Shown: piece by piece, positions 40,811 to 50,682 of the stretch
Layout of the letters: each line of letters begins with the position of its first letter
Position numbering within the stretch: the first letter of the stretch is position 1
Assembly: GCF_024347135.1 (NCBI RefSeq)
Contig: NZ_AP024908.1
Location: 682,001 to 746,000, forward strand
Length of the DNA: 64,000 bases
Direction: 5' to 3'
From: Vibrio spartinae
GTDB taxonomy: Bacteria; Pseudomonadota; Gammaproteobacteria; Enterobacterales; Vibrionaceae
The notes under the pieces: model-generated
Seen by the model: only the letters and a program-made list of their open reading frames with translations
Database searches by the model: none
What the model was told of the DNA's origin: nothing
Made by a program: the position numbers and the translations under genes

Positions 40811-42637
40811 CTATTTTTCTGCAGATTGGAGATCTTCTGCCATATTTACGGATGAATCATGCTCAGTTGGCGGAACAGGCAAAACCTGACGAACGTACTC
40901 TCCCGGTGCATCATCGAGGACAGGATAATTATCACTGCCGACAGCAAACGGTTCAATTTTTTCCTTCGCACAGAAACCACACAGCCACTCATTCCAGTGA
41001 TTCCACCATGAGCCTGCTTGACGCTGCGCATTTGCCAACCATTCATCAGCATTTTCTTCCTGCGCATCATTCAACCAGAACCCATATTTCTTTTTATCCG
41101 GATGATTAATAATACCGGCAATATGACCAGATTCGCCCAACACGAACGTTTTATTACCACCGGTTTTCATCGCACCGTCATAGGTTCCTTGCCATATCGC
41201 GATATGATCTTCTTTGGTTGAGATGAAATAACTCGGGATCTTAATCTTATCCAGATCAATCCAAACACCACCGACTTTCACACCTTTATTCTGAATCAGT
41301 TTGTTCTCCAGATAGAGATCTCTGAGCAAGAAATTATGGCTCGCAGCGGTCACATTGGTGCTGTCACTATTCCAGTACAACAGGTCAAAATCGACCGGAT
41401 TAGACCCTTTCAGATAGTTATCGACATAGTAGTTCCAATAGAGATTATTCTCTCGCAGTAAGCTGAATGTCACACTCAGTGAACGGCCATCCATGTAACC
41501 ACGAGATAAGTTTTGCATCTCAATCGCACTAATCACAGGATCATTGATATAAGCACCGACTTCACCCGGCTGTGAGAAATCCAGTATAGTCGTAAAGAAA
41601 GATGCAGATTTAATCCGTTTTTTCATTCGTTTCGCAGCATAATAAGCAATCGTCGTTGCCAGCAAAGTACCGCCAATACAATAGCCTGCTGCATTGATTT
41701 GCTCCTGCCCGGTAATATCTTCCACGACAGAAACGGCTTTTACAACGCCATCGATGACATAGTTTTCATACCCCAACTCGGCCTGTTCTTTGCCCGGATT
41801 TCGCCAAGACATCATAAAGACACTATGGCCTTGTTCCAGCAGCCAACGCACCATTGAGTTCTTTTCTCGGAGATCGAGAATATAGTATTTATTCACAAAC
41901 GGCGGCACAATCAGTAACGGTGTGCTGTAAACTTGTTCAGTCAGCGGTGTGTACTGAATCAGTTCAAACAACTCATTTCTGAAGACGACTTTACCCGGTG
42001 TCGTTGCAACATTCTGACCGACTCGGAACGCATTGTTATTGGTCATCCGAATTTTCAAAATATCGGCACTGGAGGCTACATCCTCTTTTAGTGCTTCCAT
42101 ACCATCAACCAAATTCTTTCCGTTAGACTCAAGTGTCAACTTCAGTAATTCTGGGTTTGTCGCGATAAAATTGCTGGGCGACATTGCATTGATGGTTTGA
42201 CGTGAGAAGAAGCGTAAGCGCTCTTTCACTTTGTCATCCAAACCTTCAATGGCATCAATGGTGTCAATATATGTTTTGCCAAACAATAAATAGGATTGCA
42301 TGATAAAGTTAGACATAGCGTCATCTTTCCATGACTCATCCGCAAAGCGCTTATCACCATGCTCAGCTTCAATCAGTAAATCTTTATTGCCAGCAAGAAC
42401 AACATTTTGCCAAATTTCTAACTGTTTTTGCCACCACGCCATCTGAAGATCGAGCAGTGCAGCCGGTTGGTCGGCAGCCCTTTCAAAAAGTTTTGCAGTA
42501 TCCTCAAAACTCACTTCCTGCATCGCTTTATTCAAGGGCGAACGAAAGACTTCCTGTTGTGCTTCAAAATCAGTCCACCATTTATGATTGGTTTCCTGAA
42601 TTTTCATCAGGTAGTCAGAGAAGAAGTGTTGAATCAT
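40811..42637 (-). CDS. phaC: Class I polyhydroxyalkanoate synthase
   Basis: This 608-residue enzyme polymerises 3-hydroxybutyryl-CoA into PHB. The lipase-like box carries the catalytic cysteine as GYCIGGTL near residue 318. The catalytic Asp is in FISTKEDHIA and the His in GESGHIAGI. Single-subunit length and the absence of phaE or phaR indicate class I. It is the last gene of the phaB-phaA-phaP-phaC operon on the minus strand. A terminator separates it from phaP. Confidence 0.96.
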   Translation of the reverse strand: MIQHFFSDYLMKIQETNHKWWTDFEAQQEVFRSPLNKAMQEVSFEDTAKLFERAADQPAALLDLQMAWWQKQLEIWQNVVLAGNKDLLIEAEHGDKRFADESWKDDAMSNFIMQSYLLFGKTYIDTIDAIEGLDDKVKERLRFFSRQTINAMSPSNFIATNPELLKLTLESNGKNLVDGMEALKEDVASSADILKIRMTNNNAFRVGQNVATTPGKVVFRNELFELIQYTPLTEQVYSTPLLIVPPFVNKYYILDLREKNSMVRWLLEQGHSVFMMSWRNPGKEQAELGYENYVIDGVVKAVSVVEDITGQEQINAAGYCIGGTLLATTIAYYAAKRMKKRIKSASFFTTILDFSQPGEVGAYINDPVISAIEMQNLSRGYMDGRSLSVTFSLLRENNLYWNYYVDNYLKGSNPVDFDLLYWNSDSTNVTAASHNFLLRDLYLENKLIQNKGVKVGGVWIDLDKIKIPSYFISTKEDHIAIWQGTYDGAMKTGGNKTFVLGESGHIAGIINHPDKKKYGFWLNDAQEENADEWLANAQRQAGSWWNHWNEWLCGFCAKEKIEPFAVGSDNYPVLDDAPGEYVRQVLPVPPTEHDSSVNMAEDLQSAEK

Positions 42638-42662
42638 AACCTACTCCCTAGTTCAGAAAAAA

Positions 42663-42682
42663 GGCCGCCCGCAAAGGCGGCC
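42663..42682 (-). terminator. Internal terminator/attenuator between phaP and phaC
   Basis: On the minus strand GGCCGCC and GGCGGCC form a 7-bp G/C stem with a 6-base loop, followed directly by TTTTTT. Partial read-through would keep PhaC low relative to phasin. Confidence 0.85.
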
Positions 42683-42695
42683 AAAAGACACGGAG

Positions 42696-43043
42696 TTACG
42701 CAGGAGTGACTGTTGAAATGTTTTCTGAAGTTAATTTCTCAACATCATCTTTAAACTCTTTGGCAACCGCCTGAAGTTTATTGCTGTCATCAACCATTTG
42801 TTGCGACAGTTTAGAAAGCGCACCCATTTGCTGAGTGTTGAAAGCAGTTAAAGAAGCGACGTCTTTCACATCACTCGCAGCTTTCATCTGAGCAAGACCA
42901 ATATCACTGTAAGTTTTCATTGAGTTCAACTGTAGCTGAGTCAATACTTCAACGTTTTTAGTCACTAATTTATTGAATTTAAAATAAGGTTCTAATGTTT
43001 TTTCTGTTTGATCAGTAAATGATTTAAAGAAGTCCGTATACAT
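42696..43043 (-). CDS. phaP: Phasin, PHB granule surface protein
   Basis: This 115-residue, almost wholly helical amphipathic protein starts MYTDFFKSFTDQTEKTLEPYFKFNKLV. It has the phasin pattern of regular hydrophobic residues and a coiled-coil middle (MKTYSDIGLAQMKAASDV). It coats PHB granules and controls their size. It lies between phaA (41 bp gap) and phaC (58 bp gap with terminator), so it is probably the most abundant product of the operon. Confidence 0.93.
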   Translation of the reverse strand: MYTDFFKSFTDQTEKTLEPYFKFNKLVTKNVEVLTQLQLNSMKTYSDIGLAQMKAASDVKDVASLTAFNTQQMGALSKLSQQMVDDSNKLQAVAKEFKDDVEKLTSENISTVTPA

Positions 43044-43084
43044 AATTTTTTATCTCCAATTGTGGGTCAAATCTTCATTTTTAT

Positions 43085-44293
43085 TTAGCCAACAGCCTTC
43101 ACTATGACCGCGGTTCCCATTCCTCCGCCGATACATAATGATGCCACTCCATACTGGTCACCTCTCCGCTTCAATTCGTGGATAAGCGTCACCAATATAC
43201 GGTTTCCAGATGCACCAAGTGGATGACCAAGTGCGATCGCTCCACCGTTTACATTTGCTTTTTGAAGAATTGCTTCTTCAGAAACTGCATGTTCTCTTGA
43301 TAAGCCTTTGACAACGCCCAATGCCTGAGCCGCAAATGCTTCATTCAATTCCAGCAGATCCATTTCATCTAATGTTTTTCCAGCCCGTTTTAATGCTTTC
43401 GCTACCGCAGGAACCGGGCCAAGTCCCATCACTTTCGGATCAACACCAGCTTGCGCATAGCTGACAATCTCAACCAGTGGTGTTAAGCCAAATGCCTTGA
43501 CTGCACTTTCAGAGGCAACAATCACTGCACTGGCACCATCATTTAAACCGGATGCATTCCCGGCAGTCACCGTGCCATCTTTCATAAAGGCTGGGCGCAG
43601 GCCAGCTAAACGTTCGATTGATGTCTCCGCTTTAGGATACTCATCGGTATCGAACATGACGCTATCCCGCTTAATTTTCACTTCAACCGGTACAATTTCA
43701 TCAACAAACTTTCCAGCTTTGATTGCTGCAACGGCTTTTTGTTGACTACTCAGTGAAAACTGATCTTGTGCTTCGCGGGAGATATCATATTCTCCGGCAA
43801 TATTTTCTGCGGTACACCCCATATGATATTGATTGAACACATCAGTCAATCCGTCACGAATTAACAAATCAACCAAGGTCATGTCACCCATTTTATGACC
43901 GTCCCGGATGTTGCCCGATAAGGCATAAGGAATTTGAGACATCACCTCAACACCTGCGGCAACCACGACTTGAGCATCGCCACTAAGAATGTGGCTGACA
44001 CCTTCCATCACCGATTTCATCCCACTCCCACAAACCATATTGATGCTATAAGCGGGTGTGGTTTCAGGAATGCCAGCGAATAACGATGCCTGACGACCAA
44101 TTCCCATGCCCTGCCCGGCACCAATAACATTCCCGACAATCACTTCATCAACAGCTTCGGGAGCGAGTGATGCTGCACTTAATGCACCTTGAATAGCCAC
44201 GGCGCCCAGATGTCCGGCATCCATATTTTTCAGGCTGCCACCAAACGAGCCGACAGGCGTGCGCTTTGCCGCAACAATAAATATTTTTTCCAT
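43085..44293 (-). CDS. phaA: Acetyl-CoA acetyltransferase (beta-ketothiolase)
   Basis: This 402-residue thiolase condenses two acetyl-CoA to acetoacetyl-CoA. The nucleophilic Cys is in INMVCGSGMKSVMEG (~90), the His in ALGHPLGASGNRI and the second Cys in LCIGGGMGTA. It starts MEKIFIVAAKRTPVGSFGG. It lies 14 bp after phaB, so it provides the first step of PHB synthesis in the same operon. Confidence 0.96.
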   Translation of the reverse strand: MEKIFIVAAKRTPVGSFGGSLKNMDAGHLGAVAIQGALSAASLAPEAVDEVIVGNVIGAGQGMGIGRQASLFAGIPETTPAYSINMVCGSGMKSVMEGVSHILSGDAQVVVAAGVEVMSQIPYALSGNIRDGHKMGDMTLVDLLIRDGLTDVFNQYHMGCTAENIAGEYDISREAQDQFSLSSQQKAVAAIKAGKFVDEIVPVEVKIKRDSVMFDTDEYPKAETSIERLAGLRPAFMKDGTVTAGNASGLNDGASAVIVASESAVKAFGLTPLVEIVSYAQAGVDPKVMGLGPVPAVAKALKRAGKTLDEMDLLELNEAFAAQALGVVKGLSREHAVSEEAILQKANVNGGAIALGHPLGASGNRILVTLIHELKRRGDQYGVASLCIGGGMGTAVIVKAVG

Positions 44294-44307
44294 GATTTTG
44301 CTCCCGA

Positions 44308-45048
44308 TTAGCTCATGTATAGTCCACCGTTGACAGACAATGTGGCCCCTGTGATATAGGCGGCCCCATCACTCACTAAAAAGCTGACTGTCTGGGCGAT
44401 TTCTTCGGGTTTGGCAAGACGTTTCATCGGGACTTGTCCGACGATAGATTCGAGGACTTCTGGCTTCATTTCTGCCACCATCGGCGTGGCTGTATATCCG
44501 GGTGCGATGACATTGACTGTCACACCAGAACGAGCGCCTTCAGCGGCTAAAGCTTTGCTAAAACCAATCATGCCGGCTTTCGCGGCAGAATAGTTTGTTT
44601 GACCAAACTGGCCTTTCAGGCCATTCACTGACGAAATATTAACCACGCGACCATAGCCTTTATCACACATTGCACCGAATAAAGGTTGAGTCACATTGAA
44701 CACACTGTTTAAATTTGTATCGATGACATCCTTCCAGTGTTGAGCCGTCATCTTCTTAAATACACCATCTCGTGTGATACCCGCGTTATTAATCACGACA
44801 TCGACACTTCCTTCCTCCTCAAGGAGCAACGCCAACCGTTCTGCGCACTGCGCTGTATCGGTAACATCTAACTCAAGCAGACGGACCTGATCTTCAGTAA
44901 ATCCTTTTTCATTAAACCAATCGATAGCACACTGATGTGCCCCGGTATAATATGTTGCGACAACACGGAATCCTTCCGCGACGAGCTGACTAGAAATAGC
45001 AGAACCAATACCGCCCTTTGAGCCGGTAATCAAAGCGATTCTTTTCAT
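44308..45048 (-). CDS. phaB: Acetoacetyl-CoA reductase
   Basis: This 246-residue short-chain dehydrogenase reduces acetoacetyl-CoA to (R)-3-hydroxybutyryl-CoA with NADPH. The nucleotide loop is TGSKGGIGSAIS, the catalytic Ser is in NISSVNGLKGQFGQ, and Tyr/Lys appear as TNYSAAKAGMIG. It ends ATLSVNGGLYMS. It is the first gene of the operon, and the long AT-rich region at 45049-45519 should hold the promoter. Confidence 0.96.
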   Translation of the reverse strand: MKRIALITGSKGGIGSAISSQLVAEGFRVVATYYTGAHQCAIDWFNEKGFTEDQVRLLELDVTDTAQCAERLALLLEEEGSVDVVINNAGITRDGVFKKMTAQHWKDVIDTNLNSVFNVTQPLFGAMCDKGYGRVVNISSVNGLKGQFGQTNYSAAKAGMIGFSKALAAEGARSGVTVNVIAPGYTATPMVAEMKPEVLESIVGQVPMKRLAKPEEIAQTVSFLVSDGAAYITGATLSVNGGLYMS

Positions 45049-45519
45049 TCAAGACTCCATCCTAAAATAATCAATTCAATATATTTTCTAATGAAAGGTG
45101 TCAATGAGGAATGGACACCAACCGACGAATGTTAAAATAATGTAACAACTTCAAAGCCTTTGAAATCAAATAAAATTATTTTCTTCACTATTTAAACTAA
45201 TATAAGGATCCAACTTTTCAAATAAATGTGAGAATAAATTTACCAACACTGACCGGCATCACAAAAAATACCTATATTATTATATAAATCTAACAATACA
45301 ATATAAGTATTTGATTTTTATGACTATTTTTGATGGTTATTTTTGAGGATTTATGGGGATATACAGCACAATCAATGGGTTAAACATGAAATAAAATAAA
45401 TAATCAATGAAATAAAATTATCACAAACATAAATTAATTCGTATTTTTTTATTCCGTATGGAATTATTCATATCGGTATAAATAAAATATGATGCAATCT
45501 TTATTTAATATTTAATCTA
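45049..45519. other. AT-rich intergenic region upstream of phaB
   Basis: It should contain the phaB promoter. The base content is strikingly A/T-rich compared with the flanking genes. I saw no ORF, no tRNA-like sequence and no strong hairpin. Confidence 0.4.
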
Positions 45520-46185
45520 CTAATAAAATATTTCTCCACTATCCGCGTCGAAATAAATTTTATCGATTGATTTCAAACCACCACAATAAATAAAATAGAC
45601 ATTACGTTCTTGGTAACGAACAGAACGAACCCAACCTTTTAGCTCGTCAAAATCTTCCGGTGAACACATTTTTTCATCAATTAACTGCCCCGTGATTTGG
45701 ATAAATTTTTCTTTATACATTGGTAAATCGTCTGATTTGTTAATATAACTCATCAGAATCTCTTCTTTTTCTTCCTTAGAAATGACCGGCACCTGTTCAC
45801 TCAACTGATCCATCGCCACCCATTCTGCGATTTCCGGACCACCTTGCTGATAGACAAAATATCTGGAAATCCTTCCCCAGCCTTGCTTTTGCTCTAACAC
45901 AGTAAGCGGATCCCCTTTGTACAGATATCGTACAGGGAATGACTCTGGATCGGGGGCATTTCTAATCGCCAATTTATGCTCATTCACGTAAAAATGCGTA
46001 TTGACTTTTACCTCAGCCGTTTTATCAGGTTGCGCTGTCGAAACGTTCGCCAATACCGGTTTTTTCTTCTTTGCCGAGTCTTGCGCAGCGGCATCTTGTT
46101 CCGGCTTCATATAAAACAGATAGTACCCCGCACCAGCACCACCGACGCCCAGCAATAAGATCAAAATCATCAATACTTTTTTCAT
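45520..46185 (-). CDS. Membrane-anchored SH3-domain protein
   Basis: This 221-residue protein has an N-terminal membrane anchor (VLMILILLLGVGGAGAGYYLFY, residues 4-25), a charged linker (AKKKKPV) and a bacterial SH3 domain. That domain spans ~60-122 (HFYVNEHKLAIRNAPDPESF, LTVLEQKQGWGRISRY). A C-terminal region (~135-221) carries two cysteines (KMCSPEDF and FIYCGGLK). Bacterial SH3 domains often bind peptidoglycan or peptides, so an envelope role is likely. I do not recognise a named family. It is monocistronic. Confidence 0.8.
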   Translation of the reverse strand: MKKVLMILILLLGVGGAGAGYYLFYMKPEQDAAAQDSAKKKKPVLANVSTAQPDKTAEVKVNTHFYVNEHKLAIRNAPDPESFPVRYLYKGDPLTVLEQKQGWGRISRYFVYQQGGPEIAEWVAMDQLSEQVPVISKEEKEEILMSYINKSDDLPMYKEKFIQITGQLIDEKMCSPEDFDELKGWVRSVRYQERNVYFIYCGGLKSIDKIYFDADSGEIFY

Positions 46186-46489
46186 ATAATCAGAGTCTCT
46201 TTAGTATCTACATTATTATCGGCAACAGCGAGATTCACTTAACAGTAACCTGTATCAAATCATCTGCATCGATTGTAGCGTATAAAAACTAGCGTAAAAA
46301 CCACATACCTTCATGTTGTGAGTTGCACCAAAATTGCTCATCCAGGACAATTTTATGCACCAATATATATCACCTGAAAGCATCGATGCTTCTGAATCAT
46401 TGCGCATAGAAGCATTTACTTGTTGGCTTGAAACTTGTACTGCTCACTGCAATTGAAGAGAATTGCACATATATAGGGAGATAATAAAG
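46186..46489. other. Divergent intergenic region upstream of glgC
   Basis: It contains the promoters of the SH3-domain gene (minus) and glgC (plus). A run of pyrimidine-poor sequence ends in AGGGAG 11 bases before the glgC ATG. Nothing else was recognised. Confidence 0.4.
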
Positions 46490-47710
46490 ATGCAAGAAAC
46501 ACTTACAGTTGTGCTTGCTGGTGGAATTGGCTCACGTCTTTCTCCATTAACGGATCACCGGGCAAAACCGGCTGTTCCTTTTGGGGGTAAATACCGCATT
46601 ATTGATTTTACCCTCACCAACTGCCTGCGTTCCGGCTTGAGACGGATTTTGGTATTAACCCAGTATAAATCTCACTCTCTGCAGAAACACCTCCGGGATG
46701 GATGGTCAATCTTTAACCCAGAGCTGGGGGAGTATATTACCGCTGTTCCGCCTCAGATGAGAAAAGGCGGCAAATGGTATGAAGGGACTGCTGATGCCAT
46801 TTTTCATAATCTGTGGCTGCTTTCGAGAAGCGATGCGAAGTATGTCATTGTTCTATCCGGTGACCATATTTACAAGATGGACTATGCTGCGATGTTAGAA
46901 GAGCATATTGCCAAGCAGGCAAAACTAACCATTGCCTGTATGGATGTTCCCCGAAACGAGGCCAGTGCATTCGGGGTTGTTTGTGCCGATGATTGCGCAA
47001 AAATTACAGGGTTCATTGAAAAACCACTCGATCCACCGGCAATGCTCACGCAACCAGAGCGTAGTCTCGTGTCGATGGGCGTCTATATTTTCAATATGGA
47101 TGTCCTGCAAGAAGCATTAATTGATGACTCCGAACGAGAGCATTCGAGCCATGATTTTGGAAAAGATGTCATTCCCGAGCTGATTAAAACCAACGCGGTA
47201 TTCGCATATAACTTCTATGGTGACAAAGGGCGAGTCGCCAAGGACTGCTACTGGCGGGACGTCGGTACAATTGACTCTTATTACGAAGCCAACATGGATC
47301 TGCTGGAACCACTCCCGCCGATGAACATTTACCAGAAAGATTGGGCCATCCGTACCTATGAACCCCAGTTGCCACCGGCTCGGACCGTTTCATCAGCAAC
47401 CGGAAATGAAGGTATCTTTATTAATTCCATGATCGCGAGCGGGGTCGTCAATTCCGGTGGGTCAGTTCAGCACTCGATTATCTCTTCCAATGTGCGAATT
47501 GATGATAGTGCCACCATTGTCGATAGCATTCTTTTCGATGATGTCGAAGTCGGTGAAGGATGCCAGTTGGTCAATTGCATCATTGATAAGCATGTCCATA
47601 TTCCCCCATACACTCAAATCGGGGTTGACCCCGTTCAGGACAAAACACGCTTCCATGTGTCAGAAAAGGGCATCGTTGTCGTTCCAGAAAGCTATCACTT
47701 CACCAACTAA
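46490..47710 (+). CDS. glgC: Glucose-1-phosphate adenylyltransferase
   Basis: This 406-residue enzyme makes ADP-glucose, the donor for glycogen synthesis. The pyrophosphorylase signature GGIGSRLSPLTDHRAKPAVPFGGKYRIIDF is present (residues ~9-38, key residues GG, RL and the Lys of KPAVP). GDHIYKMDY, FIEKP and the left-handed helix repeats near the C-terminus also fit. I start it at the ATG at 46490 after AGGGAG. The frame opens nine codons earlier. No other glg genes adjoin, so this is a separately located glgC, as in other vibrios with two copies. Confidence 0.95.
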   Translation: MQETLTVVLAGGIGSRLSPLTDHRAKPAVPFGGKYRIIDFTLTNCLRSGLRRILVLTQYKSHSLQKHLRDGWSIFNPELGEYITAVPPQMRKGGKWYEGTADAIFHNLWLLSRSDAKYVIVLSGDHIYKMDYAAMLEEHIAKQAKLTIACMDVPRNEASAFGVVCADDCAKITGFIEKPLDPPAMLTQPERSLVSMGVYIFNMDVLQEALIDDSEREHSSHDFGKDVIPELIKTNAVFAYNFYGDKGRVAKDCYWRDVGTIDSYYEANMDLLEPLPPMNIYQKDWAIRTYEPQLPPARTVSSATGNEGIFINSMIASGVVNSGGSVQHSIISSNVRIDDSATIVDSILFDDVEVGEGCQLVNCIIDKHVHIPPYTQIGVDPVQDKTRFHVSEKGIVVVPESYHFTN

Positions 47711-47746
47711 CCGTTAACCGTCCTCTCCCCTCTCAAGCATAAAAAA

Positions 47747-47770
47747 ACCGTATTTCTTGCGAAATACGGT
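47747..47770 (-). terminator. Minus-oriented terminator downstream of glgC
   Basis: ACCGTATTTC and GAAATACGGT form a perfect 10-bp stem with a 4-base loop. The T run (seven bases) lies only on the minus-strand side, so it ends leftward transcription, although no minus-strand gene is known to its right. It may also act weakly on glgC. Confidence 0.75.
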
Positions 47771-47831
47771 CAAATGTACTCTCTTAAAGGGAATATTTTC
47801 AGGGGTGACCTTGAATAGAGTATGGAGCAGT

Positions 47832-47921
47832 GTGTATGAGTACAATGTATATGAGTACAATTTATATGAGTACAATTTATATGAGTACAATTTATATGAG
47901 TACAATGTGCATGAGTATGGG
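47832..47921. repeat. 15-bp tandem repeat, about six units
   Basis: Units at 47832, 47847, 47862, 47877, 47892 and (diverged) 47907 share the core ATGAGTACAAT. Units 3-5 are identical (TTATATGAGTACAAT). The 15-bp period keeps frames open on both strands, but no ribosome site was found. It lies between the glgC terminator and mgsA in a 431-bp gap (47711-48141) that otherwise shows only the mgsA promoter region. Confidence 0.9.
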
Positions 47922-48141
47922 GCACCTTTGCTCAGGGAAAAACAGTAAAAACCCCACGGATTCTATTCCCCTTTTACAATGTACTGGTTTCATTCAATTT
48001 TCTTAAAAGAGAATAAATCAAACCTCAATTATCAATAAAAATAATTGATTTATATAGAATATTTCGTATATAAATGATCTAACTTGATGACTTCAAGACA
48101 GACCTTCGACGAGAGTCATCCATGATCATGGAGCAAAATTA

Positions 48142-48603
48142 ATGCAAACGATTCAACGCAAATTATCGGAAAAGAAACATATTGCCCTTGTAGCGCACGA
48201 TCACCGCAAGGCTGACCTACTCGCATGGACCAAGCAAAACCAAGCGCAACTCGCCAATCATACGCTTTACGCAACGGGCACAACCGGTCACCTTTTGCAT
48301 CAAGAGACAGGCCTCGACATTATTCAAATGATTAGTGGTCCAATGGGCGGAGATCAGCAGATTGGCGCTTTAATTTCTGAATGTAAGATCGATGTTTTAA
48401 TATTTTTCTGGGATCCGCTCAACGCAGTGCCGCATGATCCAGACGTAAAAGCACTCCTGCGAATTGCCAGTGTCTGGAATATTCCGATGGCACTCAACCG
48501 CGCCACAGCCAATTTCATTTTTTCATCCGCGTTGATAGCACAGAGCACCGATATCGAGATCCCTGACTACCAGTCCTATATCGAGGCCCGGAAAATACTA
48601 TAA
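48142..48603 (+). CDS. mgsA: Methylglyoxal synthase
   Basis: This 153-residue enzyme converts dihydroxyacetone phosphate to methylglyoxal and phosphate. [29 protein letters not shown] and [18 protein letters not shown] are the family's active-site motifs, including both catalytic aspartates. It is convergent with helD, with a 9-bp gap between stops and no terminator between, so the transcripts probably overlap. The mgsA-helD pairing is also found in E. coli. Confidence 0.97.
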   Translation: MQTIQRKLSEKKHIALVAHDHRKADLLAWTKQNQAQLANHTLYATGTTGHLLHQETGLDIIQMISGPMGGDQQIGALISECKIDVLIFFWDPLNAVPHDPDVKALLRIASVWNIPMALNRATANFIFSSALIAQSTDIEIPDYQSYIEARKIL

Positions 48604-48612
48604 ACAGCTGAA

Positions 48613-50682
48613 TTATAATTTAGACACCGCGTATGGCCCCTCAAGAAGCTCTTTGACAAAGGTGGAACCGCCTGCATTGTAGGCAACCCAAACTTTTTCT
48701 CTTGCTCGGGTCATTGCAACATAAAATAACCGCCGTTCTTCTGCATTCGGGAAAGTCTCATTTGATAATGTTAATACATCATCTAAATGCAAGGTTTTCG
48801 TTTTGGTCGGAAACTGCCCTTCATCCACATTCACAATGATCACAAAATCGGCTTCTTTGCCCTTACTGGCATGACAGGTCATGAACTGAATATCAAGCTG
48901 TTGGTATTGCTTTTGCCATGCTGTCAGTAATTCCGGTTTGTGATAGTGATTTCGGCCAAGAATTAATAGTGATTTGACTTCATTTTTGGCTGAACGCTTG
49001 CGATTTAGTTGCTCGATGACCTTTTCAATCCGTGCTTGGGGCAACAATGCCACCGCATTGCTTTTCTGTATTTTCAGACTATTGAGTGACTTCGGTATCT
49101 GCTGCGGATTAGCCTGCACAAAGGTATTTGCTACCTCAGCCAATCGGTTATTAAACCGATAAGTGGTGTCAAGATGCGTCACTGTCGATGCAGGAAAACG
49201 CTGCTTGAAGCCCGTGGTTAAATCAACATTGGAACCGGCAAACTGATAAATTGATTGCCAGTCATCACCGACGGCAAAGAGATTCCCGTTCGATTGATAC
49301 TGTTTGCAAAGCGCCTCTAATAACGCAAGACGCGGCGGCGAAATATCCTGATATTCATCAACCATGATGAACGGCCAACGGGATTGATACTTTTTCTTCC
49401 TGACATAAGCTGTCGCCTGGCTGATCATCAGATTAAAATCCAGTTGTCCCTGAGTCTTAAGCATCTCATTCCATGCCTGATAACATGGCCAGCATAATGC
49501 AAGCTCACTGTTCAGACGCGGATAATCTGCTCGCTCGACGATTTTTTGCTGAATCTCTTTTTTACTCGCTCCCAACAGCGACAACTGCTCGACTTGCTGA
49601 GCCAACCAAGAAATCAATTTAGGGTTTTCGACATGACTCCCCAGCTCTTCATCCCCTTTGATATAAGCAATCGGCCATTGATTTAGGTGTTTTTGCCACC
49701 GTTTAAAGTTTGTCGGTGTCATCCAGTGTTTTTTGAGCCAATCGGTCATCCAGGCTTCTTTGAGCTTGGTTTCGCCAACGATCGGGGATAGTTGCACGCC
49801 TTGCCCTTCCACCTCATGAATAATCCGCAATCCAAGCTGATGAAATGTATTCACTGTGACATGTTGCGCTGCCGGCCCCACCCGGTCTTTCAATCGTTGT
49901 TCCATCTCTAATGCCGCATCTTTACCGAATGAAAGCAATAGGATTTGATCGGCCTTTGCCAACCCACTTTCAATCAAATAGGCAACCCGGGCAGAAAGCA
50001 CGCTGGTTTTTCCCGAGCCGGCACCAGCGAGCACCAAATTGTAATCATCATTCAAAAGAACGGCGGACTGCTGCGATGGATTTAAAGGCGAGGATTCCAG
50101 TGAGTGAAATAACGTCTCCCAGCGCTCACGCTGTGCCTCAATCCATGTTTCGTTACGCTGTGACAACATTACGGAAGGTTGATGATACCATGCAACAATC
50201 TCTGCAATCAGCCCGGGAACCCGTTGCTCAATCTCATCGAGAGACATCCCCAATGCTGTCAAATCTTGGCTCACCTGCCGGTGCCATTCTCTGATCTTGG
50301 AATGCGCGAGAAAAGCGGGTTCATTCTGACGTTGACTCAACGCTTGCTGCCAAGCCGGTAAGTAAGTTGCAAGCTGAGCACACTGCGATTGGTGCCATTG
50401 ACGATAGGCAGCAACCGCTTGGTCAGCAAACTTTCGGCACTGAGGCCAAGGTAATCCGCGAATTAACCAACTATAACGCTGGCCATCATGCACATGGGCA
50501 AAAAACTCAAGTTCGCCCCACACAATCCCGCGTCGGACACGGACCGAACCATCCCAGACTGCAAATGGAATTCTTTCTTCTGCAACACGAGAACGGACGA
50601 TGAGTTTTTCGCTATCAATCGCGACTTGGTAAAACTCATCATTCATAAAATATTTCGCAGTATTACTGGCTTTCAGCTGCAT
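48613..50682 (-). CDS. helD: DNA helicase IV
   Basis: This 689-residue UvrD-like SF1 helicase has an N-terminal HelD-specific region (~1-190). Motif I is LAGAGSGKTSVLSAR (~215), motif II is MVDEYQDISPPR (~440), and HLDTTYRFNN and CHASKGKEADFVIIV follow. LFYVAMTRAREKVWV, motif VI, is near the end. It is a 3'-to-5' helicase linked to recombination in E. coli. It is divergent from yccS. Confidence 0.95.
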   Translation of the reverse strand: MQLKASNTAKYFMNDEFYQVAIDSEKLIVRSRVAEERIPFAVWDGSVRVRRGIVWGELEFFAHVHDGQRYSWLIRGLPWPQCRKFADQAVAAYRQWHQSQCAQLATYLPAWQQALSQRQNEPAFLAHSKIREWHRQVSQDLTALGMSLDEIEQRVPGLIAEIVAWYHQPSVMLSQRNETWIEAQRERWETLFHSLESSPLNPSQQSAVLLNDDYNLVLAGAGSGKTSVLSARVAYLIESGLAKADQILLLSFGKDAALEMEQRLKDRVGPAAQHVTVNTFHQLGLRIIHEVEGQGVQLSPIVGETKLKEAWMTDWLKKHWMTPTNFKRWQKHLNQWPIAYIKGDEELGSHVENPKLISWLAQQVEQLSLLGASKKEIQQKIVERADYPRLNSELALCWPCYQAWNEMLKTQGQLDFNLMISQATAYVRKKKYQSRWPFIMVDEYQDISPPRLALLEALCKQYQSNGNLFAVGDDWQSIYQFAGSNVDLTTGFKQRFPASTVTHLDTTYRFNNRLAEVANTFVQANPQQIPKSLNSLKIQKSNAVALLPQARIEKVIEQLNRKRSAKNEVKSLLILGRNHYHKPELLTAWQKQYQQLDIQFMTCHASKGKEADFVIIVNVDEGQFPTKTKTLHLDDVLTLSNETFPNAEERRLFYVAMTRAREKVWVAYNAGGSTFVKELLEGPYAVSKL

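Noticed and set aside
47714..47948. Repeat-encoded peptides (YEYN or LYSYK series) on both strands
   Set aside because: They follow from a 15-bp tandem repeat without stop codons. No start context is present, and the minus frame runs through a terminator.
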